Shown one piece after another: positions 43,702 to 52,294 of a stretch of 64,000 nucleotides of DNA. Positions within the stretch are counted from its first letter, which is position 1. The number at the start of each line of letters is the position of its first letter. Both the position numbers and the translations under genes were made by a program. The stretch covers positions 38,258 to 102,257 of the forward strand of contig NZ_JAKRFN010000024.1 of the NCBI RefSeq assembly GCF_022348085.1, written 5' to 3'. The DNA comes from Mycobacterium sp. PSTR-4-N. GTDB lineage: Bacteria; Actinomycetota; Actinomycetes; Mycobacteriales; Mycobacteriaceae. A model generated the notes under the pieces. That model was not told the origin of the DNA. It worked only from the letters and a program-made list of their open reading frames with translations, and searched no databases.

Positions 43702-45970
43702 CTATTCGCGGCGGCTGATGTGCGCGCACCGGAGGCGGTGTCGCGGTGTACTTCTCGATGTCGACGAGGACGTGTGCGCCAGTACAGCCATGCGCCAGCG
43801 ATGACGTGCCGATGTCGTCGGTGAGCACGTTGGGGTTGCCGTGCACGCACATCGCATCGGGATCCGCGGGGTCGATCGGGTCGTACCACGCCCCGGTCGA
43901 CAGTTGCACGACCCTCGGCCGCACCCGGTCATCGATGAGCACTCCGGCCAGGCACGCGCCGCGGTCGTTGAACACCCGCACCACGTCGCCGGTGTTCAGT
44001 CCGCGGGCCTGCGCGTCCGACGGATGCATCCGGACAGGTTCGCGCCCGGCCACTTTCGAGTCCTGGCTCGCCTTTCCTCCGTCGAGTTGGCTGTGCAGCC
44101 GGGCTGCGGGCTGGTTGGCCACCAGGTGCAGCGGATAGCGCTGCGCGCGTGGACCGCCGAGCCATTCGGCGGGTTCGAACCACGCCGGATGCCCCGCGCA
44201 GTCCGGATACCCGAAGCCGTCGATGTCAGTGGAGAAGATCTCGATCAGCCCGCTGCGCGTGCCCAGCCGGTGCGCGACCGGGTCGGCGCGAAAATCGGAC
44301 AGCAGGGTCAGGCCGTCCTCGACCGGGAGCTCCAGCCGCCCCGCCGACCAGAATTCGTCGAACGTCGGCACGGTGAAATCCAGTGTCTGTGACCACGTCT
44401 CGTAGAGGTGGTGCAGCCACTGCGCCGACGTCCGACCTTCCGTGAAAGCCTCTTCGACATCGAGGGCGGCCGCCAGCGCGGCGAAGGTGTCGTAATCGTC
44501 GCGTGCGTCGGCATAGGGCTCGGTCAGCCGCGGCATCGCCATCAGCACCGGATCGTTGCGAGAACCGGAGAAGTCGTCGCGCTCGAGGAACGTCGTCGAT
44601 GGCACGACGATGTCGGCGTGCCTGGCCATCGCTGTCCAGTACGGCTCGTGCACCACGATGGTGTCGACCCGGCCCAGCGCGCGACGCAGCCGCGGAATGT
44701 TCTGGTGATGGTGGAACGGATTGCCGCCTGCCCAGTACACGAGCCGGATGTCGGGATAGGTGAGCCGTAACCCGTTGTAGTCGAACGGCTCTCCCGGGCG
44801 CAGCAGCATGTCGCTGATGGCCGCGACGGGGATGAACGACGTGACGGGGTTGAGGCCCTGCGGGAGGCGGGGCAGTGCACAGCGCAGCGGCGGCAGCCCC
44901 GGCTCGTTCATCGACCCGTAGCCGTGGCCGAATCCGCCGCCGGGCAGCCCGATCTGCCCCAGCATCGCGGCCAGCGTCAACCCCATCCACGGCGCCTGCT
45001 CGCCGAACCTGGTGCGCTGCAACGACCAGCTGACCGTGACGATCGTGCGGTGCGCGGCCATCTGGCGGGCCAGCGCGATCAGGTCCTGGGCGTCGAGGCC
45101 ACAGAGCGCGGCCGCCCACTGCGGCGATTTGGGTACGCCGTCGTCGCCGCCGAGCAGGTAGTTCTCGAAACGCTCGTACCCCGTGCAGTAGGTGGCGAGG
45201 AATCGGCGGTCGGCCAGCGACTCGGTTGCCAGGACGTATGCCAGAGCCAGCATGATCGCCACGTCGGTGCCGGGCACCGGCGCGAACCAGTCGCAGGGTC
45301 CGTCGACGTCGTCGCGCAACGGCGAGAACGACACGATCCTGCCCCCGCGCTCGCGGAAGCGGTGCAGCGCGTCCCGGGCCGGATGTGCCGTCGTCCCACC
45401 GTGATTGACGCCGGTGTTCTTCAGCGCCACCCCGCCGAAGCACACCAGCAACTCGGTGTGCTCGACGATGACGTCCCAGGCGGTGGACCGCTTGAACAGA
45501 TCGTCATGGGTGCCCACCACGCGCGGCATGATCACCCCGGTCGCGCCCAGACTGTAGGAGTGCCGGGAGAACGTGTACCCGCCAAGGCAATTCAGGAAGC
45601 GATGAACTTGGCTCTGCGCATGATGGAAGCGGCCGGCGCTGGCCCAGCCGTATGAGCCGCCGTAGAGGGCGGTGTTGCCGTACCGGTCGATGACACGGCG
45701 CAGTTCGGCGGCCAGGAGTTCGGTGAGCTCGTCCCAGCTGACGGCGACGAAGTCGTCGGCACCACGGTGGTCGCTCGGTCCGGGGCCGGCCTCGAGCCAA
45801 CCGCGGCGCACCGCGGGGCCGGTGATGCGCGACGAGTGACGGACCGAACCCGGCAGATTGCCCAGCGCGGGTGACGGGTCGGTGTCGCCGGCGATCGGGG
45901 CCACCGCGGCGACGTCGCCGGCCTCGACGGTGGCGCGGAATGCGCCCCAGTGGGTGAGGCTGGTGCCCAT
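43691..45970 (-). CDS. bisC: Molybdopterin-dependent oxidoreductase, biotin sulfoxide reductase type
   Basis: A 759-residue enzyme of the DMSO/TMAO/biotin-sulfoxide reductase class, close in size to M. tuberculosis Rv1442. There is no N-terminal cysteine cluster for an Fe-S centre, as expected for this class. Features: SRITGPAVRRGWLEAGPGP (entry), YGGSYGWASAGRFHHAQSQ with the likely Mo-ligand Ser, and cofactor loops LLVCFGGVALKNTGV and VYWAGGNPFHHHQN. The C-terminal molybdopterin-binding domain has HPSDAQARGLNTGDVVRVFNDRG. ATG at 45970 is internal to a longer frame. No twin-Arg signal is seen, so it is probably cytosolic. It would reduce a sulfoxide or N-oxide. Confidence 0.9.
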   Translation of the reverse strand: MGTSLTHWGAFRATVEAGDVAAVAPIAGDTDPSPALGNLPGSVRHSSRITGPAVRRGWLEAGPGPSDHRGADDFVAVSWDELTELLAAELRRVIDRYGNTALYGGSYGWASAGRFHHAQSQVHRFLNCLGGYTFSRHSYSLGATGVIMPRVVGTHDDLFKRSTAWDVIVEHTELLVCFGGVALKNTGVNHGGTTAHPARDALHRFRERGGRIVSFSPLRDDVDGPCDWFAPVPGTDVAIMLALAYVLATESLADRRFLATYCTGYERFENYLLGGDDGVPKSPQWAAALCGLDAQDLIALARQMAAHRTIVTVSWSLQRTRFGEQAPWMGLTLAAMLGQIGLPGGGFGHGYGSMNEPGLPPLRCALPRLPQGLNPVTSFIPVAAISDMLLRPGEPFDYNGLRLTYPDIRLVYWAGGNPFHHHQNIPRLRRALGRVDTIVVHEPYWTAMARHADIVVPSTTFLERDDFSGSRNDPVLMAMPRLTEPYADARDDYDTFAALAAALDVEEAFTEGRTSAQWLHHLYETWSQTLDFTVPTFDEFWSAGRLELPVEDGLTLLSDFRADPVAHRLGTRSGLIEIFSTDIDGFGYPDCAGHPAWFEPAEWLGGPRAQRYPLHLVANQPAARLHSQLDGGKASQDSKVAGREPVRMHPSDAQARGLNTGDVVRVFNDRGACLAGVLIDDRVRPRVVQLSTGAWYDPIDPADPDAMCVHGNPNVLTDDIGTSSLAHGCTGAHVLVDIEKYTATPPPVRAHQPPRIVRR

Positions 45971-46099
45971 GGGCCCGAGTGTAGGGCGGGCGTGTGCAGG
46001 AAAGCGCGCCGGATTCTCCGCGCCGCCGTGCGACCAACCATCCGGTTGGGTGGGGTAGCGTGGCGGCAACGATTCCGATCACCGACGCGAGGAACCTCC

Positions 46100-47275
46100 A
46101 TGGGCTCTGCAGCCGAAAAATCCGTCATCGCCTACGAGCGCACGCTGTTCGAACCGGAGCACGAGATGTTCCGCGACTCCTTCCGCACGTTCCTCGAGCG
46201 CCACGTCGCGCCGTTCCACGATCAATGGGAGGCCGACAAACTCGTCGACCGCAGCGTCTGGGTGGAAGCGGGCAAGCAGGGATTCCTCGGCATGGCGGTG
46301 CCGGAGGAGTACGGCGGCGGCGGAGTGACCGACTTCCGCTACAACACCGTCATCACCGAAGAGGTCACCGCCGGCCGTTACAGCGGCCTGGGCTTCAGCC
46401 TGCACAACGATGTGGTGGCGCCCTACTTCATCCGGCTCGGCACCGAGGAGCAGAAGCAGCGCTGGCTGCCCAAGTTCTGCAGCGGCGAGTACATCAGCGC
46501 GATCGCGATGACCGAACCCGGCACGGGCAGTGATCTCCAGGGCATCAAGACCCGGGCCGTGCGCGACGGCGACCACTACGTGCTCAACGGTTCCAAGACC
46601 TTCATCACCAACGGCATCCTGTCCGACCTGGTGATCGTCGTCGCCCAGACGGACCCGGACAAGGGCGCGCTCGGCTTCTCGCTGCTGGTCGTGGAGCGCG
46701 GTATGGAGGGATTCGAGCGGGGTCGCAAGCTGGACAAGGTGGGCCTGGACGCCCAGGACACGGCCGAGCTGTCGTTCACCGATGTGAAGGTGCCCGTCGA
46801 GAACCTGCTCGGCGAGGAAGGCCAGGGGTTCATCTACCTGATGCAGAACCTGCCGCAGGAGCGCATCAGCATCGCGATCATGGCCGCGGCGGCCATGGAA
46901 GCCGTGCTCGCCGGCACGCTGCAGTACACCAAGGAGCGCAAGGCGTTCGGCAAGCCGATCGGCAGCCAGCAGAACAGCCGCTTCCTGTTGGCGGAGCTGT
47001 CCACCGAAGCCACCGTGGTGCGCCTGATGGTCGACGAGTTCATCCGCCTGCACCTGGAGGACAAACTCACCGTCGAGCAGGCGGCGATGGCCAAGTGGTA
47101 CAGCACGGAGAAGCAGGTCCACCTCATCGATCGCTGCCTGCAACTCCACGGCGGATACGGCTACATGCGCGAATACGACGTCGCGCGCGCCTATCTCGAC
47201 GCCCGGGTGCAGACCATCTATGGCGGAACCACCGAGATCATGAAGGAGATCATCGGCCGTAGCCTCGGCGTGTAG
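46100..47275 (+). CDS. fadE20: Acyl-CoA dehydrogenase FadE20
   Basis: A 391-residue FAD enzyme catalysing alpha,beta-dehydrogenation of acyl-CoA. It includes the N-terminal helical part, AIAMTEPGTGSDLQGIKTRAV (signature 1), the FAD/substrate-binding LNGSKTFITNG, and the C-terminal QLHGGYGYMREYDVARAYLD. YGGTTEIMKEIIGR follows, holding the Thr/Glu region of long-chain members. The ATG at 46100 follows a GAGGAAC ribosome site. Order hflX...fadE20 matches Rv2725c-Rv2724c. The molybdoenzyme gene between them is extra. Confidence 0.94.
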   Translation: MGSAAEKSVIAYERTLFEPEHEMFRDSFRTFLERHVAPFHDQWEADKLVDRSVWVEAGKQGFLGMAVPEEYGGGGVTDFRYNTVITEEVTAGRYSGLGFSLHNDVVAPYFIRLGTEEQKQRWLPKFCSGEYISAIAMTEPGTGSDLQGIKTRAVRDGDHYVLNGSKTFITNGILSDLVIVVAQTDPDKGALGFSLLVVERGMEGFERGRKLDKVGLDAQDTAELSFTDVKVPVENLLGEEGQGFIYLMQNLPQERISIAIMAAAAMEAVLAGTLQYTKERKAFGKPIGSQQNSRFLLAELSTEATVVRLMVDEFIRLHLEDKLTVEQAAMAKWYSTEKQVHLIDRCLQLHGGYGYMREYDVARAYLDARVQTIYGGTTEIMKEIIGRSLGV

Positions 47276-47412
47276 CCGCTCAGTGGCATTTTCGGTGCAC
47301 TGTCGGCGAGGTGACTTGGTAAACGGAGTCCACTGACGCAGAGTGAACGCACGCGGTAATTTCTCGCTGAACCGTGATGGAGTACATCAGTCGCCGACCA
47401 CGGGGAGGATGA

Positions 47413-49494
47413 ATGACCCGGCAGCCGATGCTGCGTCGACGTGGGTCCAGTCGTTGGGCGCTCGGATTGCTGGGGGTCGCCGCGGCGCTGCTCCTCTCGC
47501 CTGTCGCCACCGCACAACCCGACGTCGACGCCGGCAACGCGATCACCGCCACATGGCAGGCCACCGGCGGTGAGACCGGCCCGCTGGGGCCACCCAACGG
47601 CGACGTCTACCCGGTCGGGCCGGGTTTCGCCCAGAACTTCGCGTCGGGCAAGGTGTTCTTCACCCCGGCAACCGGTGCGCACTTCATGCAGGGCGCCATC
47701 CTGGAGAAGTACGAGTCGCTCGGCGGCGCCGCAGACAGCGATCTCGGGTTTCCGACCATCGACGAGGGGCCCGGACGCGCGCCCGACAGCCGCAACAGCA
47801 CGTTCAGCGCGCCGGACAACCCGGTCATCTTCTGGACGCCGAACACGGGCGCGCACGTCGTCCGCGGCCCGATCAACGCTGCCTGGGATCAACTCGGAGG
47901 CTCGTCGGGAGTCCTGGGTGTCCCCGCCGAGGACGAAACGTACGACGGTGCGGTGGTGACGCAGAAGTTCACCGGTGGCCAGATCTCCTACGACGGACGT
48001 ACCAAGAAGTTCACCACCGACCCGGCCGACCTGGCCGGGCAGCTCACCGATCTCTCCGTGCCGGACGACCCGGTCTCGGCGATCAACGCCGCCCGCCGGG
48101 CCGCCGGGGGTCCGCTCGGTCCGTTGGGCGCCAGCGAAGGAGAGCCCTACAAGATCGGTGCCGACGGTCTGGGTCAGGACTTCGTCAACGGCAAGATCTT
48201 CTACAGCCCGGCCACGGGCGCGAACGTCGTCACCGGTCAGGTACTCGCCAAGTACGAAAGTGTGGGCGGCCCGGAGGGAGACCTGGGATTCCCGATCACC
48301 GGCGAGAAGGACGGCGGAGTCGCTCCGGCGAGTCGCATGAGCAGCTTCGCCGCAGCGGACAAGCCGGTGATCTTCTGGACTCCCGACTACGGTGCCGTGA
48401 TCGTGCGGGGCGCCATGAACGCCGCGTGGGAGAAGCTCGGCGGCGCCACGGGTGAGCTCGGTGTCCCGGTCGACGATCAGACCCAGAGCGGGGACGAGAT
48501 CACCCAGAAGTTCAGCGGCGGCGCGATCACCTACGACACCGCCACCAAGCGGTTCAGCACCGAACCGCCGAACCTCGCCTCGCAACTGGCCGGTCTCGAG
48601 GTTCCGGGAGAGCAGGCGGCCGAGGCCACCCCCGCGGCGCAGGGGGACTCCGGTTCCGGTTCCGGGGTTCGGTGGACGTGGTGGTGGCTGCTGGCGATCA
48701 TCCCGGTTTTGCTGATACTCGCGGTGGTCGGGCTGGCGGTTGCCCGGCGTCGACGCCGCGAGCACGACGACGCATACGCACTGCCTGCCTATGGCCGGGA
48801 TGATCTGGATGACCGGGATGGCCTGAACGAGGGCCACGACCACGACTACGAGCCCGCGAATTCCGAGGTGGGGGAGGACGCGTTGTTCGGCGACCGCTAC
48901 GCGCGGGAGGGTCTGGGGTCGGTGACCCCAGCCGCCGGACATGAACCGAGTGGGCTGAGCCTGTGGGGGCTCGGTGAGTCGACCGCCGCCGACCGGTCCG
49001 ACCCGACCGATCACGGCGACGATCCCTTCGTCGAGCAGGACGACCCCGATGCGATCGACACCGCTCCGACTCGGGTTCAGTCGGCGCCCGAACACGACTT
49101 CGTGCAGCCGGCGGCAGAAGAGTCCCCAGCTGACGAGCAGGTGTACGACGCGCCGGTGACGGTGGACGACCATGATCCTGACCGCGATCACGACGCCGCC
49201 ACGTCGGCTCTGACCGCCGCCCCGTTGATCGCTCCGATGCTCGAGCGGGACGAGGTCACCGACACCGGCAGGCACGCCCGCATCGACGACGACGACATCG
49301 CACCGATGGGCACGGCGCTGCATCTGCCCCTCGACGATCCCGACGCGATTCCCGACGGGTATCCGATCAAGGCCGACACCAGATCAGGTCTGTACTGGAG
49401 TCCCGGCAGTGCCGATTACGACGAGGTGCGGGCCGAGATCTGGTTCGCCACAGAGGAGATCGCGCGCACCAACGGGTTCGTCCGCGGAGGCTGA
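47413..49494 (+). CDS. LGFP-repeat envelope protein with transmembrane helix and C-terminal sunset domain
   Basis: A 693-residue exported membrane protein. Signal segment at residues 9-34, ending ATAQP. Two copies of a module of about 185 residues follow (roughly 40-215 and 216-400). Each has LGFP-type motifs (GPLGPPN, SDLGFPT, GVLGVPA; then GPLGAS, GDLGFPI, GELGVPV). A transmembrane helix lies at about 420-443 (WWWLLAIIPVLLILAVVGLA), then a long acidic Asp/Glu-rich cytosolic tail. The end (about 640-693) reads GYPIKADTRSGLYWSPGS and AEIWFATEEIARTNGF, a sunset-type domain. LGFP repeats bind cell-wall polysaccharide, so it may link wall to cytosol. Position matches Rv2721c. Confidence 0.9.
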   Translation: MTRQPMLRRRGSSRWALGLLGVAAALLLSPVATAQPDVDAGNAITATWQATGGETGPLGPPNGDVYPVGPGFAQNFASGKVFFTPATGAHFMQGAILEKYESLGGAADSDLGFPTIDEGPGRAPDSRNSTFSAPDNPVIFWTPNTGAHVVRGPINAAWDQLGGSSGVLGVPAEDETYDGAVVTQKFTGGQISYDGRTKKFTTDPADLAGQLTDLSVPDDPVSAINAARRAAGGPLGPLGASEGEPYKIGADGLGQDFVNGKIFYSPATGANVVTGQVLAKYESVGGPEGDLGFPITGEKDGGVAPASRMSSFAAADKPVIFWTPDYGAVIVRGAMNAAWEKLGGATGELGVPVDDQTQSGDEITQKFSGGAITYDTATKRFSTEPPNLASQLAGLEVPGEQAAEATPAAQGDSGSGSGVRWTWWWLLAIIPVLLILAVVGLAVARRRRREHDDAYALPAYGRDDLDDRDGLNEGHDHDYEPANSEVGEDALFGDRYAREGLGSVTPAAGHEPSGLSLWGLGESTAADRSDPTDHGDDPFVEQDDPDAIDTAPTRVQSAPEHDFVQPAAEESPADEQVYDAPVTVDDHDPDRDHDAATSALTAAPLIAPMLERDEVTDTGRHARIDDDDIAPMGTALHLPLDDPDAIPDGYPIKADTRSGLYWSPGSADYDEVRAEIWFATEEIARTNGFVRGG

Positions 49495-49512
49495 CGAACC
49501 CCGTCGGTGACG

Positions 49513-50220
49513 TCAGATCTTGCGGATGACGGTCACGACCTTGCCGAGAACGGCAGCGTCGTTGCCGGGGATGGGGTCGAACGCCGGGTTGTGCGGCATG
49601 AGCCAGACTTGACCCTTGGTTCGTTTGAACGTCTTGACGGTCGCTTCACCGTCGATCATGGCCGCGACGATGTCACCGTTGTCGGCGACGTTCTGCTGCC
49701 GCACGACGACCCAGTCGCCGTCGCAGATCGCTGCGTCGACCATCGACTCACCCACGACCTTCAGCAGGAACAGGGAGCCCTCCCCGACGAGCTCCCGGGG
49801 TAGCGGGAACACGTCCTCGACGGCCTCCTCCGCGAGGATGGGACCACCGGCCGCGATGCGCCCGAGCACCGGCACGAACGTGGGCTCCGGCAGCGTGTCC
49901 GAGCCGGAGACCTCCGTCGTGATGACCGGAGGCGCCACGACCTCGTCGAGGCCGCGCACGTCGACGGCCCTGGGACGGTTGGGATCCCGACGCAGGTAAC
50001 CCTTGCGTTCCAGCGTGCGCAGTTGGTGTGCCACCGATGAGGTCGACGTCAGGCCGACGGCGTCGCCGATCTCCCGAATGCTCGGTGGGTAACCGCGGGT
50101 GGTCACCGAAGAACGGATGACCTCGAGGATGGTGCGTTGACGTTCGGTCAGGCCTGACCCGCGGTCACGTCGGTTGGCGGAGTCCGGACCGGCCGTGGTG
50201 TCGCTGCTGTCGTCGCTCAT
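49513..50220 (-). CDS. lexA: SOS repressor LexA
   Basis: A 235-residue LexA. The N-terminal winged helix (residues about 24-90, LTERQRTILEVIRSSVTTRGYPPSIREIG with TSSVAHQLRTLERKGYL) binds the SOS box. The cleavage site is Ala-Gly in LGRIAAGGPIL, and the self-cleaving Ser is in VVGESMVDAAI with Lys in GEATVKTFKR. ATG at 50220 is 7 nt after TACATT, so the message is leaderless. A longer start is excluded because it would include the promoter. It represses itself and the other SOS genes here, including recA. Converges on the LGFP gene. Confidence 0.97.
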   Translation of the reverse strand: MSDDSSDTTAGPDSANRRDRGSGLTERQRTILEVIRSSVTTRGYPPSIREIGDAVGLTSTSSVAHQLRTLERKGYLRRDPNRPRAVDVRGLDEVVAPPVITTEVSGSDTLPEPTFVPVLGRIAAGGPILAEEAVEDVFPLPRELVGEGSLFLLKVVGESMVDAAICDGDWVVVRQQNVADNGDIVAAMIDGEATVKTFKRTKGQVWLMPHNPAFDPIPGNDAAVLGKVVTVIRKI

Positions 50221-50227
50221 GGTCACG

Positions 50228-50268
50228 AATGTAACGCGCGACGCACGCGTAATCAAACATGTGTTCGA
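50228..50268 (-). promoter_or_regulatory. lexA promoter with LexA box
   Basis: On the minus strand: -35 TTGATT (50251-50256), 17-nt spacer, -10 TACATT (50228-50233). The LexA box TCGAACACATGTTTGA (50253-50268) overlaps the -35, giving autorepression. Confidence 0.85.
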
Positions 50269-50345
50269 GGCGTGTTGTCCGTACCTGATCGGGAGGATGC
50301 GGCCGGATCGACGTGTCGGTGCCCTCCGTTAGCGTTCGCAACAGT

Positions 50346-50404
50346 TCGATCACGTGTTCTATTCATCGAACACATGATCGAGTAAGGTTCGAACACAAGA
50401 GCGA
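50346..50404 (+). promoter_or_regulatory. Clustered SOS boxes and promoter of the LysM gene
   Basis: Three LexA-box-like sites precede the LysM gene. They are TCGATCACGTGTTCTA (50346-50361, two mismatches), TCGAACACATGATCGA (50366-50381, one mismatch) and TCGAACACAAGAGCGA (50389-50404, weaker). TAAGGT (50382-50387) is the likely -10, directly after the second box. Confidence 0.7.
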
Positions 50405-50427
50405 ATCCCGGAGCGAAAGGCAGTCAG

Positions 50428-50916
50428 ATGACCGTTCTCCACACGCCCGATGTCCGTCAGCCCGCAGGCCGGTGTGCCCGTCCTGTGCGGATCGGCCCGG
50501 CCAGCGCGGCCGCGCCGAACGGGCGGACCGTCAGGGCGCGCCGGCAGCGCCGCCGCCAGCGGCCTGGAGGCGCTCCGCTGCAGTACCGCGGCAGCGGCGT
50601 GCTCGTGTCGCGGGCCTCGCATCGCCGCCGTCCCATCACGCCCGCGGCCACGGTTCTGCTGGCGCTCGTGGCCGGGGCGATCACGCTGTGGCTGGGCCTG
50701 GTGGCTCAGGCCGGTGGCGTGGTCGGGCCGCAGGCAGAGGTTCCTGGCCGGCTGGCAGTCGTCCAGGTGCACACCGGAGAGTCGTTGCAGCAGGTCGCTC
50801 AGCGCGTCGCTCCGCATGCGCCGGTGACCGATGTGGTCGCCCAGATCCGCGAACTCAACCAGCTCGAGACGGTCGCGCTGACCGCCGGTCAGACGTTGAT
50901 CGCACCGATCGCCTGA
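50428..50916 (+). CDS. SOS-induced LysM cell-division protein (ChiZ/Rv2719c-like)
   Basis: A 162-residue protein: a basic, Arg-rich cytosolic N-terminus (residues 1-70), one transmembrane helix (about 72-98, AATVLLALVAGAITLWLGLVAQAGG) and a LysM domain at 108-162 (LAVVQVHTGESLQQVAQRVA to LTAGQTLIAPI). LysM binds peptidoglycan. In M. tuberculosis the equivalent Rv2719c is damage-induced, acts as a cell-wall hydrolase and delays division. It is divergent from lexA, with clustered SOS boxes. nrdR follows 157 nt later. Confidence 0.9.
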   Translation: MTVLHTPDVRQPAGRCARPVRIGPASAAAPNGRTVRARRQRRRQRPGGAPLQYRGSGVLVSRASHRRRPITPAATVLLALVAGAITLWLGLVAQAGGVVGPQAEVPGRLAVVQVHTGESLQQVAQRVAPHAPVTDVVAQIRELNQLETVALTAGQTLIAPIA

Positions 50917-51073
50917 GCGCGGACGAGCAGTCTCGCCGGTAGGCAGCGCCGTGGCGATCGTGGACATCTCGGTCTGGAACGCGCCGATGGGTCCTGTGCT
51001 GAGCTGCGTGCCGTCGCCGCAGGTACGCTCGAAGGCGTTCGAAGTGGTCCGTCGGTGCGGTGAAGGAGCGGTG

Positions 51074-51538
51074 GTGCACTGTCCGTTCTGCCGTCACCCG
51101 GATTCTCGGGTCGTCGATTCCCGAGAAACCGACGAGGGCCAGGCAATCCGCCGACGCCGCTCGTGTCCTGAATGCGGGCGCCGGTTCACCACGGTCGAAA
51201 CCGCTGTGCTGGCGGTGGTGAAGCGCAGCGGCGTCACGGAACCGTTCAGTCGCGAGAAGGTGATCAAGGGTGTGCGGCGGGCCTGCCAGGGACGGCAGGT
51301 CGATGACGACGCACTGAATCTGCTGGCGCAGAAGGTGGAGGACGCCGTGCGCGCCACCGGATCTCCCGAGGTGCCGAGTCACGAAGTGGGACTGGCGATC
51401 CTGGGTCCCCTGCGCGATCTCGACGAAGTGGCCTACCTGCGATTCGCCTCGGTGTATCGGTCCTTTTCCTCGGCCGAGGATTTCGAGCGCGAGATTGAGG
51501 CTCTGCGTGCGCACCGCGAGGTGTCGGCGAACGGCTGA
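51074..51538 (+). CDS. nrdR: Ribonucleotide reductase repressor NrdR
   Basis: A 154-residue ATP/dATP-sensing repressor. It has an N-terminal zinc ribbon (CPFCRHPDSRVVDSRE to CPECGRRFTT), then the ATP-cone (residues 45-135) with VKRSGVTEPFSREKVIKGVRRACQGR and the terminal helix YLRFASVYRSFSSAEDFE. GTG 51074 gives the canonical start VHCPFC and has AAGGAG 5 nt upstream; an adjacent GTG at 51071 is possible. A TACGCT (51024-51029) could be its -10. Regulates ribonucleotide reductase genes that lie outside this window. Confidence 0.96.
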   Translation: MHCPFCRHPDSRVVDSRETDEGQAIRRRRSCPECGRRFTTVETAVLAVVKRSGVTEPFSREKVIKGVRRACQGRQVDDDALNLLAQKVEDAVRATGSPEVPSHEVGLAILGPLRDLDEVAYLRFASVYRSFSSAEDFEREIEALRAHREVSANG

Positions 51539-51544
51539 GGCCGC

Positions 51545-52237
51545 TCAGTCGAGCTCGCGGTGGCCGTCCTCGACCACCCGCCCGGCCACCCGCACCCATC
51601 CTTCGGGGCTCCACACCGTGTGGATCACCGAGCCGCGGCCCTGCACGATGGTCAAGTCGCGGCTCAGGTATTCAGTGATACGCACGGCCGCTGCGCCCGT
51701 CGCCTCGTCCTCGCGAATGCCGAGGCCCGGGGCGAACATCCGCGACTGAATGGCGCCGGCATCCCGGTCGCGCCAGGTCCACAGGTAGTACTCGTCGGCA
51801 TCACCGTCGCCATAGTCGTCGGGATCGGCGGCGGCCAATGACTCGAGGTCGTCGATGTCGTAGATCGCGAACTCCGGGGCCCATTCGGCGCGTGCGCTCA
51901 CCGTGGTCAGGGCATCGCTGTACTCGACCTGGACGAGCCCGGCAGGCACCTGCAACGTCCGGATCGGTGTGCCCCGCTGCTTGAGCCACCATGCCGCACC
52001 GACGGTCGGATGCCCGGCGAACGGCAACTCGGTGGTCGGAGTGTGGATATGAGCATGCGCCGTGCGGCTGCCGGACTCGGGCATGGTGACGAAAATCGTT
52101 TCGCTGTAGCCCAATTCGGCTGCAATGCGCTGGCGGTCCGCAGGGGACACGGTAGCGGAGTCGATGACGCCCAGCGGGTTACCGAAGTCGCCCTGCTCGT
52201 CGGTGAAGACCCGCAGCACAGTCACGTCGATGGCCAT
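51545..52237 (-). CDS. PhzF-family isomerase/epimerase-like protein
   Basis: A 230-residue PhzF-like protein. Marks: VTVLRVFTDEQGDFGNPLGVID (N-terminal strand with Asn-Pro), ELGYSETIFV with the catalytic-type Glu, and ELPFAGHPTVGAAWW, the family-typical loop. Activity on an aromatic or amino-acid-derived substrate is inferred; the substrate is unknown. It starts at ATG 52237 and converges on nrdR with a 6-nt gap. Orthologue of Rv2716. Confidence 0.9.
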   Translation of the reverse strand: MAIDVTVLRVFTDEQGDFGNPLGVIDSATVSPADRQRIAAELGYSETIFVTMPESGSRTAHAHIHTPTTELPFAGHPTVGAAWWLKQRGTPIRTLQVPAGLVQVEYSDALTTVSARAEWAPEFAIYDIDDLESLAAADPDDYGDGDADEYYLWTWRDRDAGAIQSRMFAPGLGIREDEATGAAAVRITEYLSRDLTIVQGRGSVIHTVWSPEGWVRVAGRVVEDGHRELD

Positions 52238-52294
52238 GAACCGATGCTACGACGAGGACGCGCCGTGGCGGCGACGCTGAGACGACAGTCCTGC

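Noticed and set aside
47280..47335. TCAGTGG ... CCACTGA inverted repeat after fadE20
   Set aside because: Only 7 bp with a 42-nt loop; too weak to call a terminator or operator.
51028..51042. SOS-like TCGAAGGCGTTCGA upstream of nrdR
   Set aside because: The half-sites are two bases closer than the 16-bp LexA consensus and one arm deviates, so binding is unlikely.
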